Shown here piece after piece: positions 1 to 8,411 of a stretch of 34,763 bases of DNA. The stretch is from Acidaminobacter sp. (GTDB lineage Bacteria > Bacillota > Clostridia > Peptostreptococcales > Acidaminobacteraceae), in NCBI RefSeq assembly GCF_030247605.1, contig NZ_JAOTSB010000031.1, positions 1 through 34,763 on the forward strand, read 5' to 3'. The translations under genes and the position numbers were made by a program. Each line of letters opens with the position of its first letter. Positions within the stretch are counted from its first letter, which is position 1. The notes beneath the pieces are model-generated. The model was not told where the DNA came from, did no database searches, and was given only the letters and a program-made list of their open reading frames with translations.

Positions 1-32
1 CATACAAATAGATGTTAATTTGCTGCAATTTT

Positions 33-53
33 CTTTCACCCATTGGGTGAAAG
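33..53. repeat. 9-bp perfect inverted repeat near the left edge
   Basis: Two 9-base arms (CTTTCACCC and GGGTGAAAG) flank a 3-base loop. Read on the plus strand, a short T-rich stretch follows, so it could act as a weak terminator for a gene lying left of the window. It lies 68 bases beyond the point where the BMP lipoprotein stump ends. The rest of 1-120 shows no coding potential that I can support. Confidence 0.5.
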
Positions 54-120
54 AATGGTTTTGGCTTAACGATTATAAATACTTGCTTAAAGGGTTATAT
101 GAGTAGATTGCACGTAGAAT

Positions 121-393
121 CTAGGTAAGCTCAACGTTTTCTTCAGAGAATGAAGTCAGGTTTGGCAGATAGTCATCTGCTGTGGCAGATTCAAGAACCT
201 TGCGCTCTACGCCAAAGTCAGTTTCTGCACGCTCAAGGCCATACCATGCAGAGTCGTTGAAGGATTGGTCCCCAAGTCCGCCAGTGTCTGTAATCATGCC
301 TACGACAACGCTTTCTTTTGTCTCACCGCAGCCTGCGAGCGCTCCGGCCGCAAGTATAACGATGAGCAGTAATGCAAATAGCTTCTTCATCAT
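121..393 (-). pseudogene. Truncated BMP-family (PnrA/Med-like) substrate-binding lipoprotein
   Basis: The start is taken at 393, because a GAGGAGG ribosome binding site sits just upstream; an ATG at 408 overlaps that site. The product has a lysine start (MMKKLF), a hydrophobic stretch and a lipobox ending GALAGC. It then shows the typical opening of basic membrane protein (BMP) solute-binding proteins, with GMITDTGGLGDQSFNDSAWYG. These proteins usually capture nucleosides or similar solutes for ABC importers and run to about 330-370 residues. This one stops at TAG after about 90 residues, and the sequence beyond the stop does not resume the family in the same frame. It is therefore a 5' fragment left by a deletion or rearrangement. 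No permease or ATPase genes are beside it. A good promoter and a binding site suggest that a short lipopeptide could still be made. It lies downstream of, and separate from, the grd operon terminator. Confidence 0.75.
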
Positions 394-593
394 CCCGTTC
401 CTCCTCATTTTTCAGGTTGTGCCAAATGTCCTTTTTATATCGCAAAAAAATTCACCAGAAGACCTACAACACAGAGTACCTCGCACTGCGAGTATTGACC
501 CGCACTTCAAACTTTCCGATGTTGTTAATAATCTTGACTGGCGACTCTTCCTGCACTCTCTAGTGGACAGGCTCACCTCATGTTGTTGAATAC
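394..593 (-). other. Long 5' leader upstream of the BMP stump, no recognised riboswitch
   Basis: About 200 untranslated bases lie between the promoter and the ribosome binding site. They contain a compact hairpin near 478-495 (arms TACTCGC and GCGAGGTA on the minus strand). I compared the leader with what I remember of purine, lysine, TPP, SAM, glycine and T-box consensus motifs and saw no convincing match. BMP genes sometimes carry riboswitch leaders, so a covariance-model search would settle it. Confidence 0.3.
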
Positions 594-599
594 ATCTTA

Positions 600-629
600 A
601 TTATATCCAAAATTGTCCTCAAGTATCAA
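600..629 (-). promoter_or_regulatory. Promoter for the BMP lipoprotein stump
   Basis: On the minus strand a TTGATA -35 box (624-629) and a perfect TATAAT -10 box (600-605) are separated by 18 bases. It lies just downstream of the grdD terminator, so it starts an independent unit. The predicted transcript would have a leader of about 200 bases before the start at 393. Confidence 0.6.
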
Positions 630-650
630 GCAAAGAACATAATTTTTTAG

Positions 651-692
651 TAAAAAGGCCGGTAGATCGCACATTCCAGCGACTTACCGGCC
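651..692 (-). terminator. Intrinsic terminator of the grd operon
   Basis: On the minus strand an 8-bp perfect stem (GGCCGGTA with TACCGGCC) is extended by a further imperfect helix and followed by a TTTTTA run. It starts 36 bases after the grdD stop and separates the operon from the BMP promoter. Confidence 0.9.
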
Positions 693-728
693 TCTCTCAA
701 TTCATCTTGGATCAATCCAACCTCTAAA

Positions 729-1919
729 CTAGCAAGGTACCGCTTCTTTAGCAAGGAAACCCGCTTCCGCCAGCAGTTTGATTGCGAGCTCAAGCTTCTC
801 TTCAGCCACCATGACAATTGGTCCGGTGCAGCCCATGCCGCTCTCCGCATAGACGCCCTGCTTCCAAAGCGCTTTAACCGCATCTTCAAGGTCCATGATG
901 TCAATGCCTGAAACGGAGCCGGTGACGACTTCTTTCGCAGGGGCTTTAACTTCTGTCTCTTCTTCCGCTGCAGCTGATTTTTTTGTATCCTTGGTCAAGC
1001 CTTGAACAATCTTGTCAAAGCCCGCAGCGCGAACTTTGTCAAACTCCGCTTTAGCGACCTCTTTCAGATTGCCCTTAGCGAGCATGGCGCCGTAACGGAT
1101 CGCGTTTGCGACAACCGGTACGCCTGATGCTCTTGAGAGGATCAGGATCGCGCGCTCATAGTCAAAGCCAATGCCAGGACCATAGCCAAAGCCAGTGGCT
1201 TCATAGCTTCCGCCGGTTGTAAAGGAAGAGAACATCTTCATCAGGATATTGCCTGTCAGAGTATCTGTGACCATGACGTCGACAGAGCCCATGAGCAGGT
1301 CGTTGCCGCGCATGACATTGCCGCCGTCTGAACGGCCGGACTCGCCGAAGCTGAGGTCGTAGCCTGCAGCGATCAGCTCTTTGAGTCCGCGCTCAACGGT
1401 ACGCGCGTTGTCGACATTCAAAATGCCCACTGAAGGTTTTTGGATCCCCATTGCTTTTGCCGCGACCACACCATAAATGGCGTTTTTCAGCATAGCTTCA
1501 GTTCGGTTGGTCGCAGACGTACCCGTCGTGGTCGCTATGAACATTTCACGGCCGATTCCCGGTGTGACCACACGGCCAACCGTTGAAACGCCAATTGGGA
1601 ACGTATAGTGCATGGTGACACAAGACTGGATGTAGCCGCTGTCCAGGAGCTCTTCCATCTTCTTATGCATTTCGTCTTCAGAATTGATTTCGACCACTTC
1701 AAGGGAAGTGTCGCACTTAGGTCCAATCAGGACAATATCGTAGTCCGCGTCGCGAGCCGCAAGTTCTGCGCCTTTGACGAGGTTCTCCACGCCATGCTCG
1801 CTGCCAAGGGTAGTCAGTCCTACGCGAACGCGGCTGCCGAACTTACCGGTTTGAATGGCATCCGCGATTTCGAGGAACGCATTACCAAGAATCTTTTTTA
1901 CTTCGAGGTTCTCAGACAT
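729..1919 (-). CDS. grdD: Glycine/sarcosine/betaine reductase component C, alpha subunit GrdD
   Basis: Subunit of protein C, which takes the Se-carboxymethyl group from selenoprotein A and releases it as acetyl phosphate by phosphorolysis. The 396-residue product has the PlsX/phosphate-acyltransferase-like fold expected of GrdD. It has glycine-rich segments in the middle (around GGSYEATGFGYGPGIGF) and a conserved cysteine in GMGCTGPIV at residue 364. A cysteine in this region is reported as catalytic in characterised protein C. The ATG follows a clear AAGGAGGGG site. It is the last gene of the operon, 12 bases after grdC, and is followed by the terminator. This order, grdC then grdD at the 3' end, is the usual one. 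Length is normal and no defect is seen. Confidence 0.96.
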   Translation of the reverse strand: MSENLEVKKILGNAFLEIADAIQTGKFGSRVRVGLTTLGSEHGVENLVKGAELAARDADYDIVLIGPKCDTSLEVVEINSEDEMHKKMEELLDSGYIQSCVTMHYTFPIGVSTVGRVVTPGIGREMFIATTTGTSATNRTEAMLKNAIYGVVAAKAMGIQKPSVGILNVDNARTVERGLKELIAAGYDLSFGESGRSDGGNVMRGNDLLMGSVDVMVTDTLTGNILMKMFSSFTTGGSYEATGFGYGPGIGFDYERAILILSRASGVPVVANAIRYGAMLAKGNLKEVAKAEFDKVRAAGFDKIVQGLTKDTKKSAAAEEETEVKAPAKEVVTGSVSGIDIMDLEDAVKALWKQGVYAESGMGCTGPIVMVAEEKLELAIKLLAEAGFLAKEAVPC

Positions 1920-1931
1920 ATTAGCCCCTCC

Positions 1932-3473
1932 TTACGCGTTTAGCAAGTGAGCGGCAAAACCTCTCATGGCTTCTGCGATCATGTTGTTGATTTCTTCCTT
2001 GGAGACGGAAGCACCCTCTGAAGCAGTCTCGCCACTGTTTCTCTCGACGACAATGGAAACACCGTCAAACAGGTTCGTCATACGGCCGAGGAACAGGGAG
2101 CCTTTACCAACGATCATTGCGCGGTTCAAGCTGCCAGTCGTCAAATCATCTATGGCAAAACCAGCATATGGCACGCCTGATGGAATGTGGCCCTGTGTAG
2201 GTGCCCAGCCGTTCATGCCGTGCTTCTCAACGAATTCGTTAAGCTGCGTGCGCTCGAGCTCACCACGTTTGACGCCAATTGCAGCAATCATTTTGTAGTT
2301 GGCTTCAGGAACGTCGCCGGCGCCGGCAGGCTTCGTGATGTCAGGGTTCTGCATTTCTACGGAGTACTTATCGATATCCGTAACTTTGAGGTTGCCTTTG
2401 TCGAGCGGCATTGAAATCAACGCCGTGATAACTGCCTGAGGAGAAGAGCCTGTGCCGACGTTGTGCTTGCCGACTAGGTCTGTTCTGAGAACCGGGGAGC
2501 TCCCGTCATTTTCAGAAATCAGAAGCGCGAATCCGCCGAGGACGTCCTCAAGAATAGGGAGGCCTTTCTTGACATGGTCTTTGCCGTTCATGCCAAGCTT
2601 GGCAGTAGCGCCGCCGGCGACGATGACGACATTTTTATAAGTGCCGGCCTTAACGAGAGAAGCCGCTGTAATCAGAGCATGAGTAGGCGCCGCGCAGAAG
2701 CCTCTGAGGTCGGAACCGGTCGCGTTGACTGCGCCGCCCATCTCAGCAATGGATTTTGCGAAGTTGCCGCCGCCACGCTGGTTCATGTCGCCGCAAGCTT
2801 CTTCAGAGCACTCGATCACATAATCAATTGAAAGTGGATCAATGTTGTTTTTAGCTACCAGGTGTTTGAACGCGAGGATGCCGGAAGCCTTAACAACGAG
2901 GTTTTCGAACATGACATGGGCATTGAGGTTGACGTCGACGTCGTGGGCTTTCTTGACGCAGCCGACGAGTTTGCCGTCATGGTAAATCGCTTCCGCATGG
3001 TGGACGTTCACGAGCTCTTCGATCATGGCAAGGGAATCGCCTTCGCCAAGCCTAGCGAGCTCTTCCGGAGTCGCCAGAGCATTCTTGCCATATTCCGCTT
3101 TCGCCAGATCCATAAAGGACTTCTCGAGCTTGACAAGGTCAAAGACGTCAGAAAGTTTCAGCATGGCAATGAATTCAACTTGTGGCATGATCTCGCCGAA
3201 CTTGCCATCGCGGCTGCTGCCCGGGACATCAACGCCGACCCATGGCTTTTCAAGCTTCCCAAGGGCTTCAGGCGTGAGGTTTCCAATATAAGTCTGGTTT
3301 GGCGCGTAGTTGACAACTTCTTCGAACGTACGAAGATGCTCAGGAACTTTCTTGAGGTATTCCGAATCAGGATTCATTGCTTTCTCAACTGTTTGAGTTG
3401 TACCATTGTGCATGATCATGTCCGGCGTGTGCACGAGCACATAACCGGCCGCTTTCAATACTGCGTAGGACAT
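1932..3473 (-). CDS. grdC: Glycine/sarcosine/betaine reductase component C, beta subunit GrdC
   Basis: Partner of GrdD in the acetyl-phosphate-forming protein C. The start at 3473 (MSYAVLKAAGYVL) is preferred over the longer frame because a GGAGGTG site lies four bases upstream; this gives 513 residues, as expected. The protein has a FabH/thiolase-like core. The segment RGFCAAPTHALITAA places a conserved cysteine at residue 260, in the position of the acyl-acceptor cysteine of that fold, and glycine-rich segments such as AGGATAKLGMNGK follow. It lies between grdB (about 90 bases) and grdD (12 bases) in the same transcript. The acyl-cysteine role is inferred from the fold, not shown here. Confidence 0.96.
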   Translation of the reverse strand: MSYAVLKAAGYVLVHTPDMIMHNGTTQTVEKAMNPDSEYLKKVPEHLRTFEEVVNYAPNQTYIGNLTPEALGKLEKPWVGVDVPGSSRDGKFGEIMPQVEFIAMLKLSDVFDLVKLEKSFMDLAKAEYGKNALATPEELARLGEGDSLAMIEELVNVHHAEAIYHDGKLVGCVKKAHDVDVNLNAHVMFENLVVKASGILAFKHLVAKNNIDPLSIDYVIECSEEACGDMNQRGGGNFAKSIAEMGGAVNATGSDLRGFCAAPTHALITAASLVKAGTYKNVVIVAGGATAKLGMNGKDHVKKGLPILEDVLGGFALLISENDGSSPVLRTDLVGKHNVGTGSSPQAVITALISMPLDKGNLKVTDIDKYSVEMQNPDITKPAGAGDVPEANYKMIAAIGVKRGELERTQLNEFVEKHGMNGWAPTQGHIPSGVPYAGFAIDDLTTGSLNRAMIVGKGSLFLGRMTNLFDGVSIVVERNSGETASEGASVSKEEINNMIAEAMRGFAAHLLNA

Positions 3474-3563
3474 TTTACACCTCCGAATAATGTTTAAATA
3501 GGTTGAGGCTAGAGGCCTGCACTGCACATACCCTTCACCTCAACCTATTCAGGTCAAATTATA

Positions 3564-4883
3564 TTATTTATCAAAGACCGTCTGCTCAGTGACTTCTACA
3601 GTCAAAGCATGGAGCGCTCTTTCGACGATACGGCGGCGAAGCTTTTTCTCTTCTGCCGGTTCGAGCGCTGGATTGCCGAGCGGATGCGGAATTGCGATTG
3701 CCGGAACGATTCTGTTCGCGCCAACAGTCAGGGAAATTGGAACTACTGTCGCAATGTGGACAACAGGAATACCGGATCTTTCAATAGCTTTAACCATCGT
3801 TGCACCGCAACGAGTACAGGTGCCTCACGTTGAAGTGAGAATAACCGCGTCAACGCCATCTGCAAGAAGGTCCTTAGTAAATTCCGCAGCAAACTCGTTG
3901 GAATTCTTAACGGAAGTACCATTTCCTGTCGTTGTGTAGAAGTAACGGTACAGTTCGCCAATCTTGCCTTCCTTTTCGAGGTCGCGAAGGACGTCTACAG
4001 GAAGTACACGGTCGGAGTCGTCGTTGCAGTAAACCGGGTCAAATCCGCCGTGAGCAGTTTCGTAAGTTTCGAAAGTCAGGTCAGAAATGCCATCAATGTC
4101 ATACTTGCCATATTTGGAGGCAGAAGAAGACTCGATGCGATCTGGATTGCCTTTCGGAACAATACCGCCTGAAGTGACCAGAGCGATTTTTGCTTTGCTA
4201 AGATCTTTGATTGCATTGCCTGGAGCAACATGATCAAATACCGGCATTGGGTACTCTGTCTCAAAAGGCTGGTCATTCAGCTTGCTGACAAGCATTTCAA
4301 CCGCACGCTGTGCGCCAATCTTGTCGACGAAGACGTTTCTGCGGATGCCGCGCTCAATGTAGCCTTCTTCAGCAGGTCTGCCGATAGTCGCGCCTTCAGC
4401 AAGCTTGACAGCGAACTTCGCGACAGCCGGAACCGCTGTACGCATTGCAGCTGCGGAGTTGCCAGTCTCGATAATGTAGAGGTCCTTGCGGTACATATCG
4501 ACACCCGGGTTCTCAATGTACATAGCTGTTACAACTGGAATCTCGAGCTCTTCTTGAACGAACTTGGAGATTGTGCCGCAAGCAGCGCCATAACGGCCTG
4601 CGTTGAACGCCGGACCTGCAATAAGCATGTCAGCGTTTTGGGCTTTGATCATCTCGAGGATTGTTGCTTTTGCTTCCTCAAGATTCTCGTTGAAATAGGA
4701 GTCACCACAGATTACTGTAGCAACGATTTCCATATCTTTTCCTAGCTTTTTGAATTCAGCGTTCAGTGCCATGCCGGGACCGACAACGCCTTCTCTCAGC
4801 TCAGGTTTCACGTCTGCTTTTTCTTCACCGCCAATGCCCGCGAAGAATTGGTTAATGTAGTGCACAATTCTAATCTTGCTCAT
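3564..4883 (-). CDS. grdB: Glycine reductase complex component B, gamma subunit GrdB (selenoprotein)
   Basis: Substrate-specific subunit that, with the GrdE products, binds glycine as a Schiff base and transfers it to selenoprotein A. A standard gene caller splits the gene at an in-frame TGA (3825-3827). The two halves join without a shift into a 439-residue protein with selenocysteine at residue 353, inside the motif U-G-T-C-T-R-C. This UxxCxxC motif and the total length match known GrdB proteins, so the TGA is a Sec codon and not a nonsense mutation. The start at 4883 (MSKIRIVHYINQFF) has a GAGG site; a longer frame to 4907 has none. A long structured spacer separates it from grdA upstream. 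Translation needs SelB, tRNA-Sec and selenophosphate, encoded elsewhere. Confidence 0.96.
3798..3827 (-). promoter_or_regulatory. Candidate SECIS hairpin and Sec UGA of grdB
   Basis: Reading on the minus strand, the UGA (3825-3827) is followed by 12 bases and then a perfect 6-bp stem (CGTTGC at 3807-3812, GCAACG at 3798-3803) capped by a GGU triloop. E. coli SECIS elements sit at a similar distance and expose a G-U loop that SelB reads. The match is by structure and spacing only. The hairpin lies within the coding sequence and also encodes the CxxC part of the motif. Confidence 0.6.
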
Positions 4884-5136
4884 AAGCCGCCTCACACTCC
4901 TCCGCAAATACTAACGCGGTGGAATAGATTGAGGATCCCTCCCTTCACATTTTTCTGGTTTAAAGGATCGCTGGTATATTACTTTAAAACGGTATTGCCA
5001 TCAGGTTTTGTACAGTTCGACCGAACTGTGTAATTGCATGGATTTGGTTGTTAATCAGGGTTTTTATCAGGGTTGATAATCAGGGTTTTGGTAAAGCGTT
5101 TTAGTTCTTTGATATCTCTAAATTATCGGCGCGATC
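4884..5136 (-). other. Structured grdA-grdB intercistronic spacer
   Basis: About 250 non-coding bases break an otherwise tight operon. At the grdA end, a 10-bp perfect stem (5112-5121 with 5137-5146) includes the grdA stop codon. In the middle, 5012-5029 is a near-perfect palindrome (8-bp arms around two bases). Three copies of ATCAGGG occur between about 5055 and 5095. None of the hairpins has a strong T-run, so partial termination, RNA processing or 3'-end protection of grdA is more likely than full termination. That would let selenoprotein A be made in excess over the B component; this is an inference. Confidence 0.55.
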
Positions 5137-5613
5137 TTAGAGATATTTGCAGTAAGACGTTCTCATGTTTGTCATCTCAGCAACGATGTCGTCCACGTTG
5201 AGGACCATTTCCATCATGCCGATCTGATCTTCGTAGACGTCTGCGTCTACGTCAGCCTTGAACTCAGGCTCTACCGCGTGGTAGACAGAAAGTCCAAGTG
5301 CTACGCCTGCAAGGCTTCCTGCAAACGTTGGGTCACCATTGGTGACGGTCTCAGCTGCAAGACCAGCTGATTCTGCTTCTGCTGCGCCGAAGATAACTAC
5401 GACATTCTCATGTCCGTACTCATCCGCTAAAGATTTAACCCTGTTCTGATTCTCCAAATCCATGGCCCCTGCAGCCGTTCAGACAAAACACTCTGTTGCG
5501 GAATAGACGACTGTTGCCGCGCTATTCGTCTTGACGCATTCTTCGATCGCTTGGCCCGGAACACCGTCGCGGTCGCCAATGATGATCACTTTTTTATTAG
5601 CTAAAATGCTCAT
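5137..5613 (-). CDS. grdA: Glycine reductase selenoprotein A (GrdA)
   Basis: Small selenoprotein that receives the carboxymethyl group on its selenium, forming the Se-carboxymethyl intermediate passed to protein C; it is re-reduced by thioredoxin. The gene is split by an in-frame TGA at 5479-5481. Reading through it gives 158 residues with the hallmark [13 protein letters not shown] motif, selenocysteine at residue 45 and a cysteine three residues before it. The length and position match characterised GrdA. The start at 5613 ([12 protein letters not shown]) follows AAAGGA; an ATG at 5622 lies too close to that site. The frame downstream of TGA begins with an ATG (MDLENQ) that gene callers may wrongly take as the start. 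I could not settle on a single SECIS hairpin here; a short GGC/GCC stem close to the UGA is weak. Confidence 0.97.
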
Positions 5614-5663
5614 TCTCGACATCCTTTCGATTTTAAATTCTTTTTATTTCGACTTGCTTTTTA

Positions 5664-6950
5664 TTAGTACATTCTTGCAGTGAGCTTGTTGAAGCCAAGC
5701 TCATTGGTAGCGCCCGTAATAACCTGGATTTCGGCAACAATGCTGCCATCCGGTCTGAGGGAGCCGTCAAATCCGCCAGCGATTTTATCCGTGTAATCCA
5801 GCATGCCAATGATTTTCTTCATTGGAGGGAGTTCAATGGTCTCATTTGCGTTGCCGCCTGTGACCACTGCGTTTGCAGATGGATCCGCATCTGCGAGGGA
5901 CTGGGATGAACCGTCACGGCCAGCATACTCGTCTGTTACGATAACAGTCTTGACGCCTTCCGCTTCGATTTTTTTGCAGTTCATGATCAGGTCAGTATCC
6001 GGGTTGCCGAAACCTTCCTGTGAAACAATAGCGCCGTCCAGGCCGAGGAACTTCGTGAACTTCGCAGTCCAGTTGGAAGATCTCTCTTTGTCAGCGAGGT
6101 AAACGTTCTCGTTCGTGATGATGACGCCCATGAAGTTGATGGACTTGCCATGCTCAGCGTAGAGATGTTTGATGATTGGGTTGTTGAGGTGGTGGTAGGT
6201 TGTGTTCTTGTCGCAAGCTGAAACGCAGTTGCCGCTCAGGATTGCGCCATCCATGACTTCAGTCGGATAGAGGATTGTAGGAACAATCTTCTTCGCGTCA
6301 ACGCCATAGACATAAGTGTCGTGGAGAAGGCCTTGTGTTTGAAGCATGTAGACATAGCCGACTTTAGGAAGCTCTGGGTACTGAGCTGCTTGCTCAAAGA
6401 GCGGTTTAGTCTCATAAGTGTGGACGACGTCCGGAGTAACCGTTCTGCCGAGTTCACCGATTAAAGTTGCGACTCTGAGGCCAGCCATACGGGCTGCCGC
6501 TTCGTAGTCGTACTGGTTGATGCCTTCAGCAGGCTCAATGACCAGACAAACGTTGTTGGTTTTGGAGAACGGTGTAAAGTCTGCGCCAGGGCCGGACATA
6601 TCGATAATGCCTTCCTGGAAGCCTACAATTTTACCGCAAGTAACAACTGCTGCGCCTTTGAGTACGTGGGTTCTACCGGAACCAACGGTTGTAACTTTGT
6701 TGATGACGCCTGGGAAAATTGCACCAGGACCGTCAACCTTGACGCGTGGCTCAATAACATCCTTAACAGGTGTGATGCGGGTTTCTTCACCCGGCTTAGC
6801 AAGATCGACCTTACAGCTTTTGATATATTCATTTTCCATGACAAGCGAAACGATCTCATCACGATTAATGAACAGTGTCCCGTTTTCGACCTTACTGACG
6901 TCGCCAAACTGAACGTCTTTGATTAGAATTTCACCAAGTTCTAAACGCAA
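5664..6950 (-). CDS. grdE: Glycine reductase component B proprotein GrdE
   Basis: Proprotein that cleaves itself to give two subunits of component B, one of which carries an N-terminal carbonyl (pyruvoyl-type) group that forms a Schiff base with glycine. Start choice matters. The longest frame begins with GTG at 6959, but that codon overlaps the AAGGAGGTG binding site. The TTG at 6950, seven bases after AGGAGG, is the likely start and gives 428 residues. With it, the cleavage cysteine in SGNCVSACDKN falls at residue 242, the number reported for the Eubacterium acidaminophilum enzyme. A glycine-rich segment and NNVCLVIEPAEG precede the cleavage site. It lies 50 bases upstream of grdA and 58 bases after trxA in the transcript. 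Confidence 0.95.
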   Translation of the reverse strand: MRLELGEILIKDVQFGDVSKVENGTLFINRDEIVSLVMENEYIKSCKVDLAKPGEETRITPVKDVIEPRVKVDGPGAIFPGVINKVTTVGSGRTHVLKGAAVVTCGKIVGFQEGIIDMSGPGADFTPFSKTNNVCLVIEPAEGINQYDYEAAARMAGLRVATLIGELGRTVTPDVVHTYETKPLFEQAAQYPELPKVGYVYMLQTQGLLHDTYVYGVDAKKIVPTILYPTEVMDGAILSGNCVSACDKNTTYHHLNNPIIKHLYAEHGKSINFMGVIITNENVYLADKERSSNWTAKFTKFLGLDGAIVSQEGFGNPDTDLIMNCKKIEAEGVKTVIVTDEYAGRDGSSQSLADADPSANAVVTGGNANETIELPPMKKIIGMLDYTDKIAGGFDGSLRPDGSIVAEIQVITGATNELGFNKLTARMY

Positions 6951-7008
6951 AAGGTTCACCTCCTTGTATATTTGAACCGGACCCTCCGGTTACAGACAAT
7001 GCTCTTCT

Positions 7009-7326
7009 TTAAAGATTAGCGTCCAACATTTCTTTGATGCCGGCTTTTGAAGCTTTTTCCTTAGTGACTTCGCCTACTTTTTGACCGCCCTTGTAAAGGG
7101 TGATTGTAGGAAGGCCAAGCACTTTTTGAGAGATCGCCAGTCTTCTGGCATTCGTTGTGTTGAGTTTGCAGAATTTGACTTTGCCTTCATATTCCGCCGC
7201 GAGTTCCTCCACGTCCGGCATGAGGGCCTTGCATGGCTCACAGCCGTCGCTCCAGTAGTCGACAAGCACAAAACCATCGGCACCAAGCACTTCCTGTTCA
7301 AAATTGTCTTTGTCCAGTATAAACAT
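7009..7326 (-). CDS. trxA: Thioredoxin of the glycine reductase system
   Basis: Delivers electrons to the glycine reductase complex, reducing selenoprotein A after each turnover. The product is 105 residues, a normal thioredoxin length, with the start after GGGAGG. The active site is DGC-E-P-C (Cys29 and Cys32) where ordinary thioredoxins have WCGPC: the tryptophan is replaced by glycine and the G between the cysteines by glutamate. Grd-linked thioredoxins are known to have GCxPC sites of this kind. The cis-proline segment LGLPTITLY is present. It sits between trxB and grdE, as in other grd operons. Confidence 0.95.
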   Translation of the reverse strand: MFILDKDNFEQEVLGADGFVLVDYWSDGCEPCKALMPDVEELAAEYEGKVKFCKLNTTNARRLAISQKVLGLPTITLYKGGQKVGEVTKEKASKAGIKEMLDANL

Positions 7327-7359
7327 GATTTTCCTCCCTACCCTATCTATAAATACCCA

Positions 7360-8310
7360 CTATGCGTGGAATTTATCCTCAATATATTTTTCTGCCATAA
7401 CCGCGGCGATCGCGCCGTCCGCAGTTGCGGTCACCACCTGGCGAAGCACCTTCTGGCGAACGTCGCCTGCGGCAAAGACGCCCGGGATATTGGTGTTCAT
7501 GTTCTCATCCGCGATCAGGTATCCTGTCTGATCCATGTCGAGAACGCCTTTGAAGAGGGCTGTAAGCGGATCGTAGCCTATGAAGACGAAGACACCCATA
7601 GTGCCGTCATCCTCAGACGCCGGAATGTCCACAACTTCGCCGGTCTTGACATTCTTAACCTTGATGCCTTCGAGAATGCCGTCTCCATAGACCTCTTCGA
7701 CGACGGAGTCCATGAGGTACTCCACTTTCTCGTTCTTCTTGACTTTTTCAATGATGGACTTCGCTGCTCTGAACTCGTCGCGTCTGTGAACCAGTGTGAC
7801 TTTTCGCGCGAACTTGGTCAGGTACATAGCTTCCTCAACCGCGGTATCACCGCCGCCAACGCAGTAGACTTCGAGGTCTGTGAAAAAGTCCGCGTCGCAA
7901 GTTGCGCAGTAGGAGACGCCTTTGCCTGTGAGCTCCGCTTCGCCCGGACATCCGATCTTTTTAGGGGATGCGCCAGTGGCAACGATGACTGCTTTTGCTT
8001 TATAAATATCGCCGCTCTCAGTTTCGATCACTTTGAGATCACCGTTAAAATCAATAGACTTGACGCCATCCTTCACGCGCTCCGCGCCAAACTCGTCACA
8101 CTGAGCGACCATGCGCTCTACCAGGCTTGGGCCGGTAGCGTGCTCAACTGAGCCCGGGTAGTTGGCGACTTCATCTGTTGTTGCAATCTGGCCGCCTGGC
8201 TTTTCCTTTTCCAAAATAACAGTTTTCATCTTTGCGCGAGCAGCGTAAAGACCCGCTGACAGACCCGCAGGTCCTGCGCCGATAATCACGACATCATAGT
8301 GCTTTTCCAT
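7360..8310 (-). CDS. trxB: Thioredoxin reductase
   Basis: NADPH-dependent FAD enzyme that reduces the neighbouring thioredoxin. The start at 8310 (MEKHYDVVIIGAG) follows a GGGGGG site; the frame is open to 8325. The order of motifs is that of low-molecular-weight TrxB: FAD-binding GAGPAGLSAG near residue 10, redox pair CATC (Cys135 and Cys138), NAD(P)H-binding GGGDTAVEEA near 153, and the C-terminal FAD motif PGVFAAGDVR. The length of 316 residues is typical. It is followed 33 bases later by trxA and preceded by grdX, so the electron supply is transcribed with glycine reductase. Confidence 0.95.
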   Translation of the reverse strand: MEKHYDVVIIGAGPAGLSAGLYAARAKMKTVILEKEKPGGQIATTDEVANYPGSVEHATGPSLVERMVAQCDEFGAERVKDGVKSIDFNGDLKVIETESGDIYKAKAVIVATGASPKKIGCPGEAELTGKGVSYCATCDADFFTDLEVYCVGGGDTAVEEAMYLTKFARKVTLVHRRDEFRAAKSIIEKVKKNEKVEYLMDSVVEEVYGDGILEGIKVKNVKTGEVVDIPASEDDGTMGVFVFIGYDPLTALFKGVLDMDQTGYLIADENMNTNIPGVFAAGDVRQKVLRQVVTATADGAIAAVMAEKYIEDKFHA

Positions 8311-8411
8311 GCCTGTGCCCCCCATGTTCTAATTTCCTGGTTGTATGCGTTACAAAGCGTACTGTAGAGAATCACGCACCGCTTTTGCGACGTTTCCGTG
8401 ACCAGTTCGCT

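Noticed and set aside
2862..3497. 211-codon plus-strand open frame
   Set aside because: Antisense shadow of grdC.
3825..3827. In-frame TGA splitting grdB, which could be read as a nonsense mutation
   Set aside because: The frame continues without a shift into the UxxCxxC motif and the rest of GrdB, and the same operon has grdA with its known Sec codon.
5479..5481. In-frame TGA splitting grdA, which could be read as a pseudogene
   Set aside because: The residues around it are the selenocysteine motif of GrdA, and total length is normal.
7081..8151. 356-codon plus-strand open frame
   Set aside because: It lies antisense to trxA and trxB, which have full families of motifs; its translation looks like a shadow with no domain.
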